This document shows positions 36,172 to 44,192 of a stretch of DNA of 64,000 nt, in pieces. The stretch lies in NCBI RefSeq assembly GCF_004331455.1, contig NZ_SJJR01000015.1, positions 62,001 through 126,000 on the forward strand. The letters run 5' to 3'. Below the pieces are notes generated by a model. That model was given only the letters and a program-made list of their open reading frames with translations. It had not been told where the DNA came from and made no database searches. Position 1 is the stretch's first letter. Each line of letters opens with the position of its first letter. Made by a program: the position numbers and the translations under genes. Origin of the DNA: Micromonospora zingiberis. Lineage in GTDB: Bacteria; Actinomycetota; Actinomycetes; Mycobacteriales; Micromonosporaceae.

Positions 36172-36695
36172 GTGAGCGGCGGGACGCGACGCAGGCCAGT
36201 GCCGGCACCGGCGAGCGCGAGCCGGCGGACGGCATCGGGCAGATCCGCCTGCGACCGCACCGCATCCGGCTGGTCTGCTGGATCTCGGCGGCCGTCCTGG
36301 TCGTCGTGTTCACCCTGATCGCCACCACGCTGACCGGCCCCACCGGCAACGGCTACGGCACCTTCCAGCGCGGTGACCAGTTCGCCATGATCGGGCTCGG
36401 TGTCCTGTTCGCCCTCGGCACGCTGCTGTTCACCCGCCCCCGGGTCGAGGCGGACGCCCGCGGCATCCGGGTCCGCAACATCATCGGCTCGTACGAGCTG
36501 CCCTGGGAGGTCGTACGCGGCATCCGCTTCGACCGTGGCGCCCCGTGGGCGGCCCTGGAACTCCACGACGACGACCTGCTGCCCATGGTCGCCCTCCAAG
36601 CCGCCGACAAGCAGCTCGCCGTCGACGGCGTCCGTGCCCTCCGCCGCCTGCACCAGGCGCACCTGGCCGCCGCCACCGAACGCGCCGCCCGCTGA
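36168..36695 (+). CDS. Membrane protein with bacterial PH-like domain
   Basis: A 175-residue protein with two transmembrane helices (about 38-60 and 74-88) after a polar N-terminus, followed by a PH-like module: RVEADARGIRVRNIIGSYELPWEVVRGIRFDRGAPWAALELHD. This matches the actinobacterial family (bPH_6 type) often encoded beside hisG/ribH. Function unknown. ATG overlaps the stop of the DMT gene (ATGA). The last gene before the repeat-rich gap. Confidence 0.8.
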   Translation: MSERRDATQASAGTGEREPADGIGQIRLRPHRIRLVCWISAAVLVVVFTLIATTLTGPTGNGYGTFQRGDQFAMIGLGVLFALGTLLFTRPRVEADARGIRVRNIIGSYELPWEVVRGIRFDRGAPWAALELHDDDLLPMVALQAADKQLAVDGVRALRRLHQAHLAAATERAAR

Positions 36696-36732
36696 CCCGT
36701 CCCCTCCATACGCCCCGACACTCCTATTCGGG

Positions 36733-36822
36733 CAGCTCCTGCCCCGACAGCTCCTGCCCCGACAGCTCCTGCCCCGACAGCTCCTGCCCCGACAGCTCCT
36801 GCTCGGGCAGCTGCTGCCCCGA
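36733..36822. repeat. 15-bp tandem repeat, six units
   Basis: Unit CAGCTCCTGCCCCGA repeats exactly four times (36733-36792), then two variant units (36793-36822), and decays into related CTCGGCAG/CCTGGCC text to about 36970. Each unit boundary forms GGGCAG-CTC-CTGCCC-like hairpins. It begins 37 bases after the PH-domain gene and may also end that transcript. No coding character. Confidence 0.85.
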
Positions 36823-36975
36823 CAGCTCTCCTAGTCCGGCAGTTCCTGCCTCGGCGGCCCTTGCTCGGCAGCTCGCTAGTCCGGCAGCTTCTGGCTCGGC
36901 CGCAGCCGTCTCGGCTGTTCTTGGCCTGGCCGTTCCCATCTCGGTTTCTGGCCTGGCCGCTCCTGGCCTGGCCGC

Positions 36976-37279
36976 CTAGGTTCTGTCTCGCGGATCTTGA
37001 TGGTCGGGACGGCGGGTAGACCGATCGAAGTTTGACGAGTCGAGCAAGGCGTGGAAGTGGGTACCGAGTATGTCGTACCTGGCCGCTTGGTCGCGCCAGT
37101 GCTTGCGCCGTTGAGGCCGCGTTCGACCTGGCTGCGTTGCTCGTCCACGCCTCGGTCCAACGACGCTGTTCGGCCTCCTGGCCGACACCGCCGGGCGACC
37201 CGGTCCTAGCCGCGGATCTTGGTACGAGACGGCCGTCATGGGGGCCGTTTCGTACCAAGATCCGCGAGACAGAACCTAG
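36976..37279 (-). mobile_element. MITE-like remnant of an IS5-type insertion sequence
   Basis: A 304-bp element has 23-bp perfect terminal inverted repeats (36976-36998 and 37257-37279), outermost bases CTAG, inner GTTCTGTCTCGCGGATCTT. CTAG at both ends may be a 4-bp target duplication. On the minus strand, decayed fragments resemble the C-terminus of an IS5-group transposase: QVERGLNG in one frame and KHWRDQAARYDILGTHFHALLD in the next, expected as one continuous VERxxxRLKxWRxxATRYDKL block. It is non-autonomous and frameshifted. A second inward copy of the end sequence makes a hairpin at the right end. Confidence 0.75.
37211..37266. repeat. 24-bp-stem hairpin inside the right end of the IS remnant
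   Basis: Arms 37211-37234 and 37243-37266 pair at 23 of 24 positions around an 8-base loop; both contain CGCGGATCTTGGTACGA. The left arm repeats the element's terminal sequence in inverted orientation, next to another CTAG (37206-37209), as if a second truncated copy had been nested or rearranged here. Confidence 0.8.
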
Positions 37280-37423
37280 TGCCGGCTGTGCGGCCAATTG
37301 CGGCTGCCAGCCACTGCGGTGGCCTATTGTCGGCCACCTCTCGGCCGGTCGACGCGCGTTGGACGCTGGGGGCAGGCTGCTCGACACGGCGTAGGCGGAC
37401 CGTCGCGCCGGATAGTCCATCCT

Positions 37424-37560
37424 CCGGGTCGCCGGTCGCCGGGTCGCTCGGTCGCCGGGTCGCAGGGTCGCCGGGTTGCCGGGTTGCCGGGTTGCTCGGT
37501 CGCCGGGTCGCAGGGTCGCCGGGTTGCCGGGTCGCTCGGTCGCCGGGTCGTCGGTCGCTG
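37424..37560. repeat. GGGTCGCC-type direct repeat array
   Basis: Degenerate 7-9 base GGGTCGCC/GGGTTGCC units form a higher-order direct repeat: the block starting GCTCGGTCGCCGGGTCG at 37446 recurs at 37494 (period 48) and in part at 37534. The array is open in several frames because of its periodicity; I do not consider it coding. Confidence 0.8.
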
Positions 37561-37665
37561 TCGAGCTGAGGGCGTCAACGGATCGTCAGGTATTCGCTCT
37601 TGGTGATGGCGTCGGCGGTTCAGCTCGACAGGGCGGGTACCCGCGTCACCGTTCGTCGCACAGTG

Positions 37666-37835
37666 CGGGGCAGGGCAGGGCAGGGCACGGGCGGGGCAGG
37701 GCACGGCATGGGCAGGGCACGGCATGGGCAGGGCATGGTACGGACGGGTGCAGGGCAGGGCAGGGGCAGGGCGGGCAGGGGCAGGGTGCGGGGGAGGGCA
37801 ATCCAGGAGGGGCGGGTCGGAGGGGGTGGGTCGGT
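37666..37835 (+). repeat. GGGCA-rich array upstream of infC
   Basis: Irregular repeats of GGGCAGGGCA, including a duplicated GGCATGGGCAGGGCAC segment (37706-37735), give dozens of G-runs on the plus strand and could form G-quadruplexes. It ends just before the candidate infC promoter. No ribosome site or coding signal. Confidence 0.75.
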
Positions 37836-37864
37836 TTGGGGGCGCGTTACCGAGGGTGTAGTGT
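37836..37864 (+). promoter_or_regulatory. Candidate promoter for infC-rpmI-rplT
   Basis: TTGGGG (37836-37841) and TAGTGT (37859-37864) are separated by 17 bases. Position directly after the repeat region and ~260 bases before infC suits a long regulated leader. Both boxes are weak matches. Confidence 0.3.
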
Positions 37865-38025
37865 GGTCGAGTCGACCAGGCTGTCCGCGTTGCGCGGGCG
37901 GCCACGAAAGTGGAGCGCCTGCTCCCACCCGAGTCGCCGACTGCGGTGGCCGGGTCCGGTCCCCAGTTCCGGGCACGTCCCGGTTCCGGATGCGCGATCC
38001 TGTGATCGTGCCGACCGGTCGAGCG

Positions 38026-38047
38026 GGCCCTGGCATGCGCCGGGGCC
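38026..38047 (+). promoter_or_regulatory. Attenuator-like hairpin in the infC leader
   Basis: GGCCCTGGC (38026-38034) pairs with GCCGGGGCC (38039-38047), one G-U pair, 4-base loop, followed by TTCTGCTTTCC. It resembles an intrinsic terminator ~78 bases upstream of infC. IF3/L20 operons in other bacteria are autoregulated through their leaders, so attenuation is plausible but unproved. Confidence 0.45.
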
Positions 38048-38124
38048 TTCTGCTTTCCGAGTCGGCTCCCACCGGGGGCCGCGGGGGTCGGCCCCGCATG
38101 AAGATACCGACTCGAGGAGGCCCC

Positions 38125-38790
38125 ATCAGCGTCGAACCACGCGTGAACGAGCAGATCCGGGCACGTGAGGTCCGACTGGTCGGCCCCGAGGGTGAGCAGG
38201 TGGGCATCGTCCCGCTGGAGCGCGCCCTTCAGCTGGCCGCGGACGTCGATCTGGACCTGGTCGAGGTTGCGCCGATGGCGCGCCCGCCGGTGTGCAAGCT
38301 CATGGACTTCGGCAAGTTCAAGTACGAGAGCGCACTGAAGGCGCGCGAAGCGCGGCGTAACCAGCAGCAGACCGTCATCAAGGAGATGAAGCTCCGGCCG
38401 AAGATCGATCCGCACGACTACGAGACCAAGAAGGGTCACGTGGTGCGGTTCCTCAAGGCCGGCGACAAGGTCAAGGTGACGATCATGTTCCGCGGTCGCG
38501 AGCAGAGTCGCCCGGAGCTGGGCTACCGGCTCCTGCGCCGACTCGAGTCCGAGATCACGGAATTGGGATACGTCGAGTCCGCTCCGAAGCAGGACGGCCG
38601 AAACATGATCATGGTTCTCGCTCCGCACCGGGCCGTGAAGGCGTCCGCGGTCGCCGCCACGGCGTCCCGTGGTGGACCCCGGGAGCGGACCGCGGAGGAG
38701 CCCGCCACCGCGGTGGCCGCCGAGTCTGCGGCCAGTGAGAGCGCAGCAGCCGGGGAGACCGGCACGACCGCTGACACCAGCGGCCAGTAA
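38125..38790 (+). CDS. infC: Translation initiation factor IF-3
   Basis: IF-3 prevents premature subunit joining and proofreads start codons. The 221-residue sequence has EPRVNEQIRAREVRLVGPEG, LERALQLAADVDLDLVEVAPMARPPVCKLMDFGKFKYE, and C-terminal KVTIMFRGREQSRPELG. A ~50-residue Ala/Glu/Ser-rich tail follows. I place the start at ATC 38125, with GAGGAGG four bases before it: infC typically uses a rare AUU/AUC/AUA codon through which IF-3 represses itself. ATG 38098 in frame would add nine residues but has no ribosome site. It heads infC-rpmI-rplT. Confidence 0.93.
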   Translation: MSVEPRVNEQIRAREVRLVGPEGEQVGIVPLERALQLAADVDLDLVEVAPMARPPVCKLMDFGKFKYESALKAREARRNQQQTVIKEMKLRPKIDPHDYETKKGHVVRFLKAGDKVKVTIMFRGREQSRPELGYRLLRRLESEITELGYVESAPKQDGRNMIMVLAPHRAVKASAVAATASRGGPRERTAEEPATAVAAESAASESAAAGETGTTADTSGQ

Positions 38791-38810
38791 CAGGGGAGAA
38801 GACGTTCCAC

Positions 38811-39005
38811 ATGCCGAAGATGAAGAGCCACACGGGGACGGGCAAGCGGGTCCGCGTAACCGGCAAGGGCAAGATCATGAAGCAGCAGGCCGGTCTGCGC
38901 CACAACCTGGAGAAGAAGCCCTCCACCCGTACCCGGCGGCTGACGGGCCTGGTCGAAGCGGCCAAGTCCGACGTCAAGCGCCTCAAGAAGCTGCTCGGCC
39001 GCTGA
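38811..39005 (+). CDS. rpmI: 50S ribosomal protein L35
   Basis: The 64-residue, very basic protein MPKMKSHTGTGKRVRVTGKG with RHNLEKKPSTRTRRL is L35. It sits between infC and rplT in the usual order, 20 bases after infC, with a purine-rich GGGGAGAAG site upstream of the ATG. Confidence 0.97.
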   Translation: MPKMKSHTGTGKRVRVTGKGKIMKQQAGLRHNLEKKPSTRTRRLTGLVEAAKSDVKRLKKLLGR

Positions 39006-39037
39006 CGCGCGCCACCTGAGCCCAAGAAGGAGTTGAG

Positions 39038-39430
39038 ATGGCACGCGTCAAGCGGGCTGTGAACGCCCAGAAGAAGCGCCGTACCCTGCTGGAGACCGCG
39101 AGCGGCTACCGCGGTCAGCGCTCCCGGCTGTACCGCAAGGCCAAGGAGCAGGTGCTGCACTCGATGCAGTACGCCTACCGGGACCGTCGCGACCGCAAGG
39201 GCGACTTCCGGCAGTTGTGGATCCAGCGGATCAACGCGGGTGCCCGCGCCAACGGGATGACCTACAACCGGCTGATCCAGGGCCTGCGCCTGGCCGGCAT
39301 CGAGGTCGACCGCAAGATCCTGGCCGACCTGGCCGTCAACGACGCTCCCGCGTTCGCGGCGATCGTCGAGCTGGCCCGGGCCGCGGTCAAGGCCGAGGGC
39401 ACCGGCGGCGCGCCGGCCCAGGCCGCCTGA
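39038..39430 (+). CDS. rplT: 50S ribosomal protein L20
   Basis: L20 is an early 23S rRNA-binding assembly protein. The 130-residue sequence has MARVKRAVNAQKKRRTLL, ASGYRGQRSRLYRKAKEQ, YRDRRDRKGDFRQLWIQRIN and LAVNDAPAFAAIVELA. AAGGAG lies upstream of the ATG (39026-39031). It closes the infC-rpmI-rplT set; the methyltransferase follows 68 bases later. Confidence 0.98.
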   Translation: MARVKRAVNAQKKRRTLLETASGYRGQRSRLYRKAKEQVLHSMQYAYRDRRDRKGDFRQLWIQRINAGARANGMTYNRLIQGLRLAGIEVDRKILADLAVNDAPAFAAIVELARAAVKAEGTGGAPAQAA

Positions 39431-39498
39431 TCCCCGCACAGCGCAGCGAGGCGTCCCTCGACGAGGGGGGCGCCTCGCGCGTGTGTGGTGAGGACACC

Positions 39499-40296
39499 AT
39501 GCCCTTCACGCCGCGTACGCCCCGGGTGGTCGCCGCCCGCCGGCTGCAACGCCGCCGCGAACGCGAGGCCACCGGCCGGTTCCTGGCCGAGGGACCGCAG
39601 GCGGTCCGCGAGGCGCTGAGTCGCCCCCGAACCGTGGTGGAGCTGTTCGGTACGCCCGACGCGCTCGACCGGTACGCCGACCTGGCGGCGACCGCCGCCG
39701 GCGCCGACGTACCCGTCTCCGAGGTGACCGACGAGGCCCTGGCGGCGCTCGCCGAGACCGTCGCCCCGCAGGGGCTCGTCGCCGTCTGCCAGCACCTCGA
39801 CGTGCCGCTGGCGGCGGCCCTGGCCCGCCACCCGCGGCTGGTCGCCGTGCTCGCCGGGATCCGTGACCCGGGCAATGCCGGCACCGTGCTGCGTACCGCC
39901 GACGCGGCCGGCGCCGCGGCGGTGGTCTTCGCCGGGGAGACGGTCGACCCGTACAACGGCAAGTGCGTACGCGCGTCGGCCGGCAGCCTGTTCCACGTCG
40001 ACGTGGTGCGCGAGCGTGACCCGGCGGCGGTGGTCGCCGCGGCGCGGGCTGCCGGTCTGGTCGTGCTCGCCGCCAGCGGCTACGGCGAGGCGGACCTGGA
40101 CGAGTTGGCCGACGTCGGCCGGCTGGCCGCACCCACCGCCTGGCTGTTCGGCTCCGAGGCGCACGGGCTCCCCGGCGAGCTGGCCGAGGCCGCCGACGCC
40201 CGGGTCCGGGTGCCGCTGCACGGGCGGGCCGAGAGCCTCAACCTGGCTGCGGCCGCAGCCGTCTGCCTGTACGCTTCGGCGAGAGCACAGCGCTGA
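39499..40296 (+). CDS. TrmH/SpoU-family RNA 2'-O-methyltransferase
   Basis: A 265-residue SPOUT methyltransferase. The N-terminal substrate-binding domain (ARRLQRRREREATGRFLAEG) is followed by knotted-fold motifs NAGTVLRTADAAGAAAVVF (motif 1), AWLFGSEAHGLPGEL (motif 2) and ESLNLAAAAAVCLY (motif 3). It occupies the position called tsnR in mycobacteria, between rplT and pheS. The RNA target is unknown; 23S rRNA or tRNA are the family's usual substrates. ATG 39499 has GTGAGG upstream. Confidence 0.9.
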   Translation: MPFTPRTPRVVAARRLQRRREREATGRFLAEGPQAVREALSRPRTVVELFGTPDALDRYADLAATAAGADVPVSEVTDEALAALAETVAPQGLVAVCQHLDVPLAAALARHPRLVAVLAGIRDPGNAGTVLRTADAAGAAAVVFAGETVDPYNGKCVRASAGSLFHVDVVRERDPAAVVAAARAAGLVVLAASGYGEADLDELADVGRLAAPTAWLFGSEAHGLPGELAEAADARVRVPLHGRAESLNLAAAAAVCLYASARAQR

Positions 40297-40334
40297 CGTG
40301 AGGTCACGCGCCGAGCACGAGGAGAGCGGCTCCC

Positions 40335-40397
40335 ATGGTGGACGCACCACGGCGCATGTTTAGCCAGCCCGCCGGTGTCGGCGGGCGGCGGGCCTGA
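40335..40397 (+). CDS. Candidate leader peptide upstream of pheST
   Basis: A 20-codon ORF, MVDAPRRMFSQPAGVGGRRA, starts at ATG 40335 ten bases after an AGGAG and overlaps the first arms of an alternative-pairing structure before pheS. It contains one Phe codon (TTT, followed by a serine). A second ATG (40356) directly precedes that Phe. A single Phe codon is weak for classical attenuation, so this is a hypothesis. Confidence 0.35.
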   Translation: MVDAPRRMFSQPAGVGGRRA

Positions 40398-40428
40398 CCT
40401 GCTCTCGCACAACTCCCACCGGCGGGCT
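40366..40428 (+). promoter_or_regulatory. Mutually exclusive RNA pairings upstream of pheST
   Basis: GCCCGCCG (40367-40374) can pair with CGGCGGGC (40379-40386), 4-base loop. The overlapping 12-base segment 40366-40377 pairs perfectly with 40417-40428. Only one can form at a time, which is the logic of an attenuator. A further GGCTGC-GGC-GCAGCC hairpin (40425-40439) follows, so pairing in 40417-40428 would also affect it. Confidence 0.5.
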
Positions 40429-40505
40429 GCGGCGCAGCCGCGCGTCCGTAGACTCGCTTCGCCGCCCGTGAGGGCTGGCGCCGCCGTGAGGAGTGCCCGT
40501 ACGCC

Positions 40506-41576
40506 ATGACCTACCGCAACGATCCGTACGACCCGAAGCAGGTCGCCCTGCTCGACCCGGCCGCCCTGGCCGACGCCGTGACCGAGGCCGAGAAGGCGTT
40601 CGCCGCCGCCGGTGACCCCGACGCCCTGGCCGCGGTACGCCCGGCGCACCTCGGCGACCGCGCACCGGTCTCGCTGGCCCGCCGGGAGATCGGCGCGCTG
40701 CCGCCGGCCGCCAAGGCCGACGCCGGCAAACGGGTCAACGAGGCCCGCCGCAGCATCGAGCAGGCCCACGCCGCCCGGGCCGAGGTGCTCGACCGCGAAC
40801 AGGCGCAGCGGGTCCTGGTCGCCGAACGCGTCGACGTGACGCTGCCCTACGACCGGCGCCCGCGTGGCTCCCGGCACCCCATCACGGTACTGATGGAGCA
40901 GATCAGCGACCTGTTCATCGGGATGGGCTACGAGGTGGCCGAGGGGCCCGAGGTCGAGCTGGAGTGGACGAACTTCGACGCGCTCAACATCCCCGCCGAC
41001 CATCCGGCCCGTGGCCTGATGGACACCTTCCACATCGCACCCGCCGAGGAGTCGGGGTTGGTGCTGCGCACCCACACCTCGCCGGTGCAGGCGCGCACCA
41101 TGCTGACCCGCAAGCCGCCGATCTACGTGGTCGTGCCCGGCCGGGTCTACCGCACCGACGAGTTGGACGCCACCCACTCCCCGGTCTTCTACCAGGTCGA
41201 GGGCCTGGTGGTGGACAAGGGCATCACCATGGCCCACCTGCGCGGCACGCTCGACCACTTCGCTCGGGCGATGTTCGGTGAGGGCGCGAAGACCCGGTTC
41301 CGGCCGCACTACTTCCCGTTCACCGAGCCGTCCGCGGAGTTCGACGTCTGGTTCCCAGAGCACCGCAAGGGTCCGCAGTGGGTCGAGTGGGGCGGCTGCG
41401 GCATGGTCAACCCCCGGGTGTTGCGGGCCTGCGGCATCGACCCGGAGGTCTACTCCGGATTCGCCTTCGGCATGGGCATCGACCGCACCGTGATGTTCCG
41501 GCACGGGGTGGGCGACATGCGGGACATGGTCGAGGGTGACGTCCGGTTCACCCGGGCGTTCGGCAACGGGGCTTAG
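40506..41576 (+). CDS. pheS: Phenylalanyl-tRNA synthetase alpha subunit
   Basis: PheS is the catalytic subunit of the heterotetramer that charges tRNA-Phe. The 356-residue protein begins with a coiled-coil tRNA-binding arm (residues ~10-90), then RHPITVLMEQISDLFIGMGYEVAEGPEVE (motif 1 region), RTHTSPVQARTM, GRVYRTDELDATHSPVFYQVEG (motif 2) and FGMGIDRTVMFRHGVGDMRDM (motif 3). ATG 40506. pheT follows after 38 bases. Confidence 0.97.
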   Translation: MTYRNDPYDPKQVALLDPAALADAVTEAEKAFAAAGDPDALAAVRPAHLGDRAPVSLARREIGALPPAAKADAGKRVNEARRSIEQAHAARAEVLDREQAQRVLVAERVDVTLPYDRRPRGSRHPITVLMEQISDLFIGMGYEVAEGPEVELEWTNFDALNIPADHPARGLMDTFHIAPAEESGLVLRTHTSPVQARTMLTRKPPIYVVVPGRVYRTDELDATHSPVFYQVEGLVVDKGITMAHLRGTLDHFARAMFGEGAKTRFRPHYFPFTEPSAEFDVWFPEHRKGPQWVEWGGCGMVNPRVLRACGIDPEVYSGFAFGMGIDRTVMFRHGVGDMRDMVEGDVRFTRAFGNGA

Positions 41577-41614
41577 TGCGGGCGCGCGAGTTACGGAGAC
41601 GGTGGTAACGAGTC

Positions 41615-44191
41615 ATGCGAGTTTCTGTCAGTTGGTTGCGGGAGTACGTCGACCTCCCCGACCTGCCCGCCAGTGCGCTGGAGCGGTCCCTGGTCGACCT
41701 GGGCATCGAGGTCGAGTCCATCGTGGACCTGTCCGCCACGGTCACCGGCCAGTTGGTGGTCGGCGAGGTCCTCGAAATCGAGGAGTTGACCGGCTTCAAG
41801 AAGCCGATCCGGTTCTGCCGGGTGAACGTGGGCGCCGCCAACGGCACCGGCGAACCGCAGGAGATCGTCTGCGGGGCGCGCAACTTCGCCCCCGGCGACC
41901 GGGTCGTGGTGATCCTGCCCGGTGGGGTGCTGCCCGGCGGCTTCGCGATCGGCGCCCGTAAGACGTACGGGCGTAACTCCCACGGCATGATCTGCTCCGC
42001 GAAGGAGTTGGGCCTGGGCGACGACCACTCCGGCATCCTGGTGCTGCCCGAGCACGTCGTCGCCAAGCCCGGCGACGACGCGCGGCCGGTGGTCGGCCTC
42101 GACGACGTCGTCGTCGAGGTGGAGGTCACCCCCGACCGGGGCTACCAGATGTCGCTGCGCGGACTCGCCCGGGAACTGGCACACGCCCTCGGAGTGGGCT
42201 TCCAGGATCCGGGCCGGGCCGCCACGGCACCCGGCACCGCCGCCCCGGCCTACCCGGTGGAGGTCCGCGACCCGGTCGGCTGCGACCGGTTCGCCGCCCG
42301 GATGGTGCGCGGCGTCGACCCGACGGCGCAGACGCCGGACTGGATGCAGCAGCGACTCACCATCGCCGGCATCCGCAGCATCTCGCTGCCCGTCGACATC
42401 ACCAACTACGTGATGCTCGAACTCGGCCAGCCGATGCACGCCTTCGACGCCGACCGCATCGCCGGCCCGCTGGTGGTCCGCCGGGCCGTGCCGGGGGAGA
42501 AACTCACCACGCTCGACGGGGTGACCCGTGCCCTCGCCCCCGAGGACATGGTCATCTGCGACGCCGGCCTGCCGAACCCGCTCGCCGGAGACGGCGACGG
42601 CACGCCGATCTCGCTCGCCGCCGTGATGGGTGGCGAAACCAGCGAGGTGCTGCCGAGCACCGTCAACGTCCTCTTCGAGGCCGCGCACTGGGACCCGGCG
42701 ATGGTCGGGCGCACCGCTCGCCGGCACAAGCTGTTCAGCGAGGCGGCGAAGCGGTGGGAGCGGGGTGTCGACCCGGCCCTGCCGCTGGTCGCCCTGGAGC
42801 GGGCGGTCGCGCTGCTCACCGCGTACGCGGGCGGCACCGTCGGCGACGAGGTGCTGGACATCGACCACGTCGCGCCGCGTACCCCGGTGCCGCTGCCGGT
42901 CGACCTGCCCAGCCAGCGGGTCGGCGTGGCGTATCCGCCGGCACGGGTGGTCGCCCTGCTGGAGCACATCGGCTGCACCGTCACCCGGGGCACCGACCGG
43001 CTGACCGAGGACCCGGGCGAGGTCGGTGTCGCCGCCGGTGACACCGAGACGCTGAGCGTCACCCCGCCGACCTGGCGGCCCGACCTGACCGACCCGGCCG
43101 ACCTGGTCGAGGAGGTGGTCCGCCTCGACGGCTACGACAAGGTTCCGTCGCTGCTGCCGACCGCACCGCCCGGCCGGGGCCTGACCTCGCAGCAGCGGCG
43201 CAACCGGGCGGTGTCCCGAACGCTGGCCGAGCGCGGCTACGTCGAGGTGCTGGCACACCCGTTCGTCGCCACCGGACTCGCCGACCAACTCGGTCTGCCC
43301 GCCGACGACCCGCGCCGCCAGGCCGTACGGGTGGCCAACCCGCTGTCCGACGAGGAGCCGTTGCTGCGCACCACCCTGCTCGGCCCGCTGCTCGGCATCG
43401 TGAAGCGCAACCTCGGTCGTGGCCTACGCGACCTGGCGCTCTACGAGATCGGTGTGGTCTTCCACCCGCGTCCGGGTGCCGGCAGCCCGCCGGCCATGGG
43501 GGTCGACCGGCGACCCACCGACGCCGAGTTCGCCGCCGCCGACGCGGTGGTCCCGCACCAGCCCCGGCACGTCGCCGTGGTGCTGACCGGCGACATCGAG
43601 CCGGCCGGCTGGTGGGGTGCCGGACGCCTGGCCGGCTGGGCGGACGCCGTCCAGGCGGGCCGTGAGGTGCTGGCCGCCGCCGGCATCCCCGCTGAGCGCA
43701 TCGAGGCGCGGGCCGCCGAGTACGCTCCCTGGCACCCCGGCCGCTGCGCCCAGCTACTGGTCGACGGGGCGGTGGTCGGCCACGCCGGCGAGCTGCACCC
43801 GGCGGTGTTGGCGGCGCTGGAACTGCCCCGGCGTACCAGCGCCATGGAGTTGGACCTGGACGCGTTGCCGGCGGCGCCGGTGTTGCCCGCGCCCGCGGTT
43901 TCCGGTTTCCCGCCGGCCCTGATCGACGTGGCGCTGGTGGTCGACGACACGGTCCCCGCCCAGGCCGTCCAGCAGGCCCTCACCGAGGGCGCCGGTGAGC
44001 TGCTGGAATCGGTGCGCCTGTTCGACGTGTACGCCTCGGAGCAGTTGGGGACCGGCCGCAAGTCGCTGGCCTACAAGCTCACCTTCCGGGCTCCGGACCG
44101 CACCCTCACCGTCGAGGAGGCTGTCGCCGCCCGCGACGCCGCGGTGGCCCGCGCCACCGAACGCGTCGGCGCCACCCTCCGCGGCGCCTGA
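41615..44191 (+). CDS. pheT: Phenylalanyl-tRNA synthetase beta subunit
   Basis: The 858-residue beta subunit holds the editing and tRNA-binding modules. N-terminal MRVSVSWLREYVDLP, an OB-fold/EMAP-type domain (CGARNFAPGDRVVV, GMICSAKELGLGDDHSGI), the B3/B4 editing domain (GIRSISLPVDITNYVMLELGQPMHAFDAD), B5 domain, catalytic-like core (NPLSDEEPLLRTTLLGPLL) and C-terminal anticodon-binding FDX-ACB domain (YKLTFRAPDRTLT). In many actinobacteria the next gene is argC; here 8.3 kb separates them. Confidence 0.97.
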   Translation: MRVSVSWLREYVDLPDLPASALERSLVDLGIEVESIVDLSATVTGQLVVGEVLEIEELTGFKKPIRFCRVNVGAANGTGEPQEIVCGARNFAPGDRVVVILPGGVLPGGFAIGARKTYGRNSHGMICSAKELGLGDDHSGILVLPEHVVAKPGDDARPVVGLDDVVVEVEVTPDRGYQMSLRGLARELAHALGVGFQDPGRAATAPGTAAPAYPVEVRDPVGCDRFAARMVRGVDPTAQTPDWMQQRLTIAGIRSISLPVDITNYVMLELGQPMHAFDADRIAGPLVVRRAVPGEKLTTLDGVTRALAPEDMVICDAGLPNPLAGDGDGTPISLAAVMGGETSEVLPSTVNVLFEAAHWDPAMVGRTARRHKLFSEAAKRWERGVDPALPLVALERAVALLTAYAGGTVGDEVLDIDHVAPRTPVPLPVDLPSQRVGVAYPPARVVALLEHIGCTVTRGTDRLTEDPGEVGVAAGDTETLSVTPPTWRPDLTDPADLVEEVVRLDGYDKVPSLLPTAPPGRGLTSQQRRNRAVSRTLAERGYVEVLAHPFVATGLADQLGLPADDPRRQAVRVANPLSDEEPLLRTTLLGPLLGIVKRNLGRGLRDLALYEIGVVFHPRPGAGSPPAMGVDRRPTDAEFAAADAVVPHQPRHVAVVLTGDIEPAGWWGAGRLAGWADAVQAGREVLAAAGIPAERIEARAAEYAPWHPGRCAQLLVDGAVVGHAGELHPAVLAALELPRRTSAMELDLDALPAAPVLPAPAVSGFPPALIDVALVVDDTVPAQAVQQALTEGAGELLESVRLFDVYASEQLGTGRKSLAYKLTFRAPDRTLTVEEAVAARDAAVARATERVGATLRGA

Positions 44192-44192
44192 G

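Noticed and set aside
36733..37560. Possible CRISPR array
   Set aside because: Units are short (7-15 bp), directly abutting and without unique spacers; no cas genes are near.
37424..37560. Protein with repeats of Gly/Ser/Pro (frames open through the array)
   Set aside because: The frames are open only because of the repeat periodicity; there is no ribosome site or stable composition.
37600..38124. In-frame N-terminal extension of IF-3 from 37600
   Set aside because: It would translate the G-rich repeats and the leader hairpin; IF-3 similarity begins at residue ISVEPRVNEQI after a strong ribosome site.
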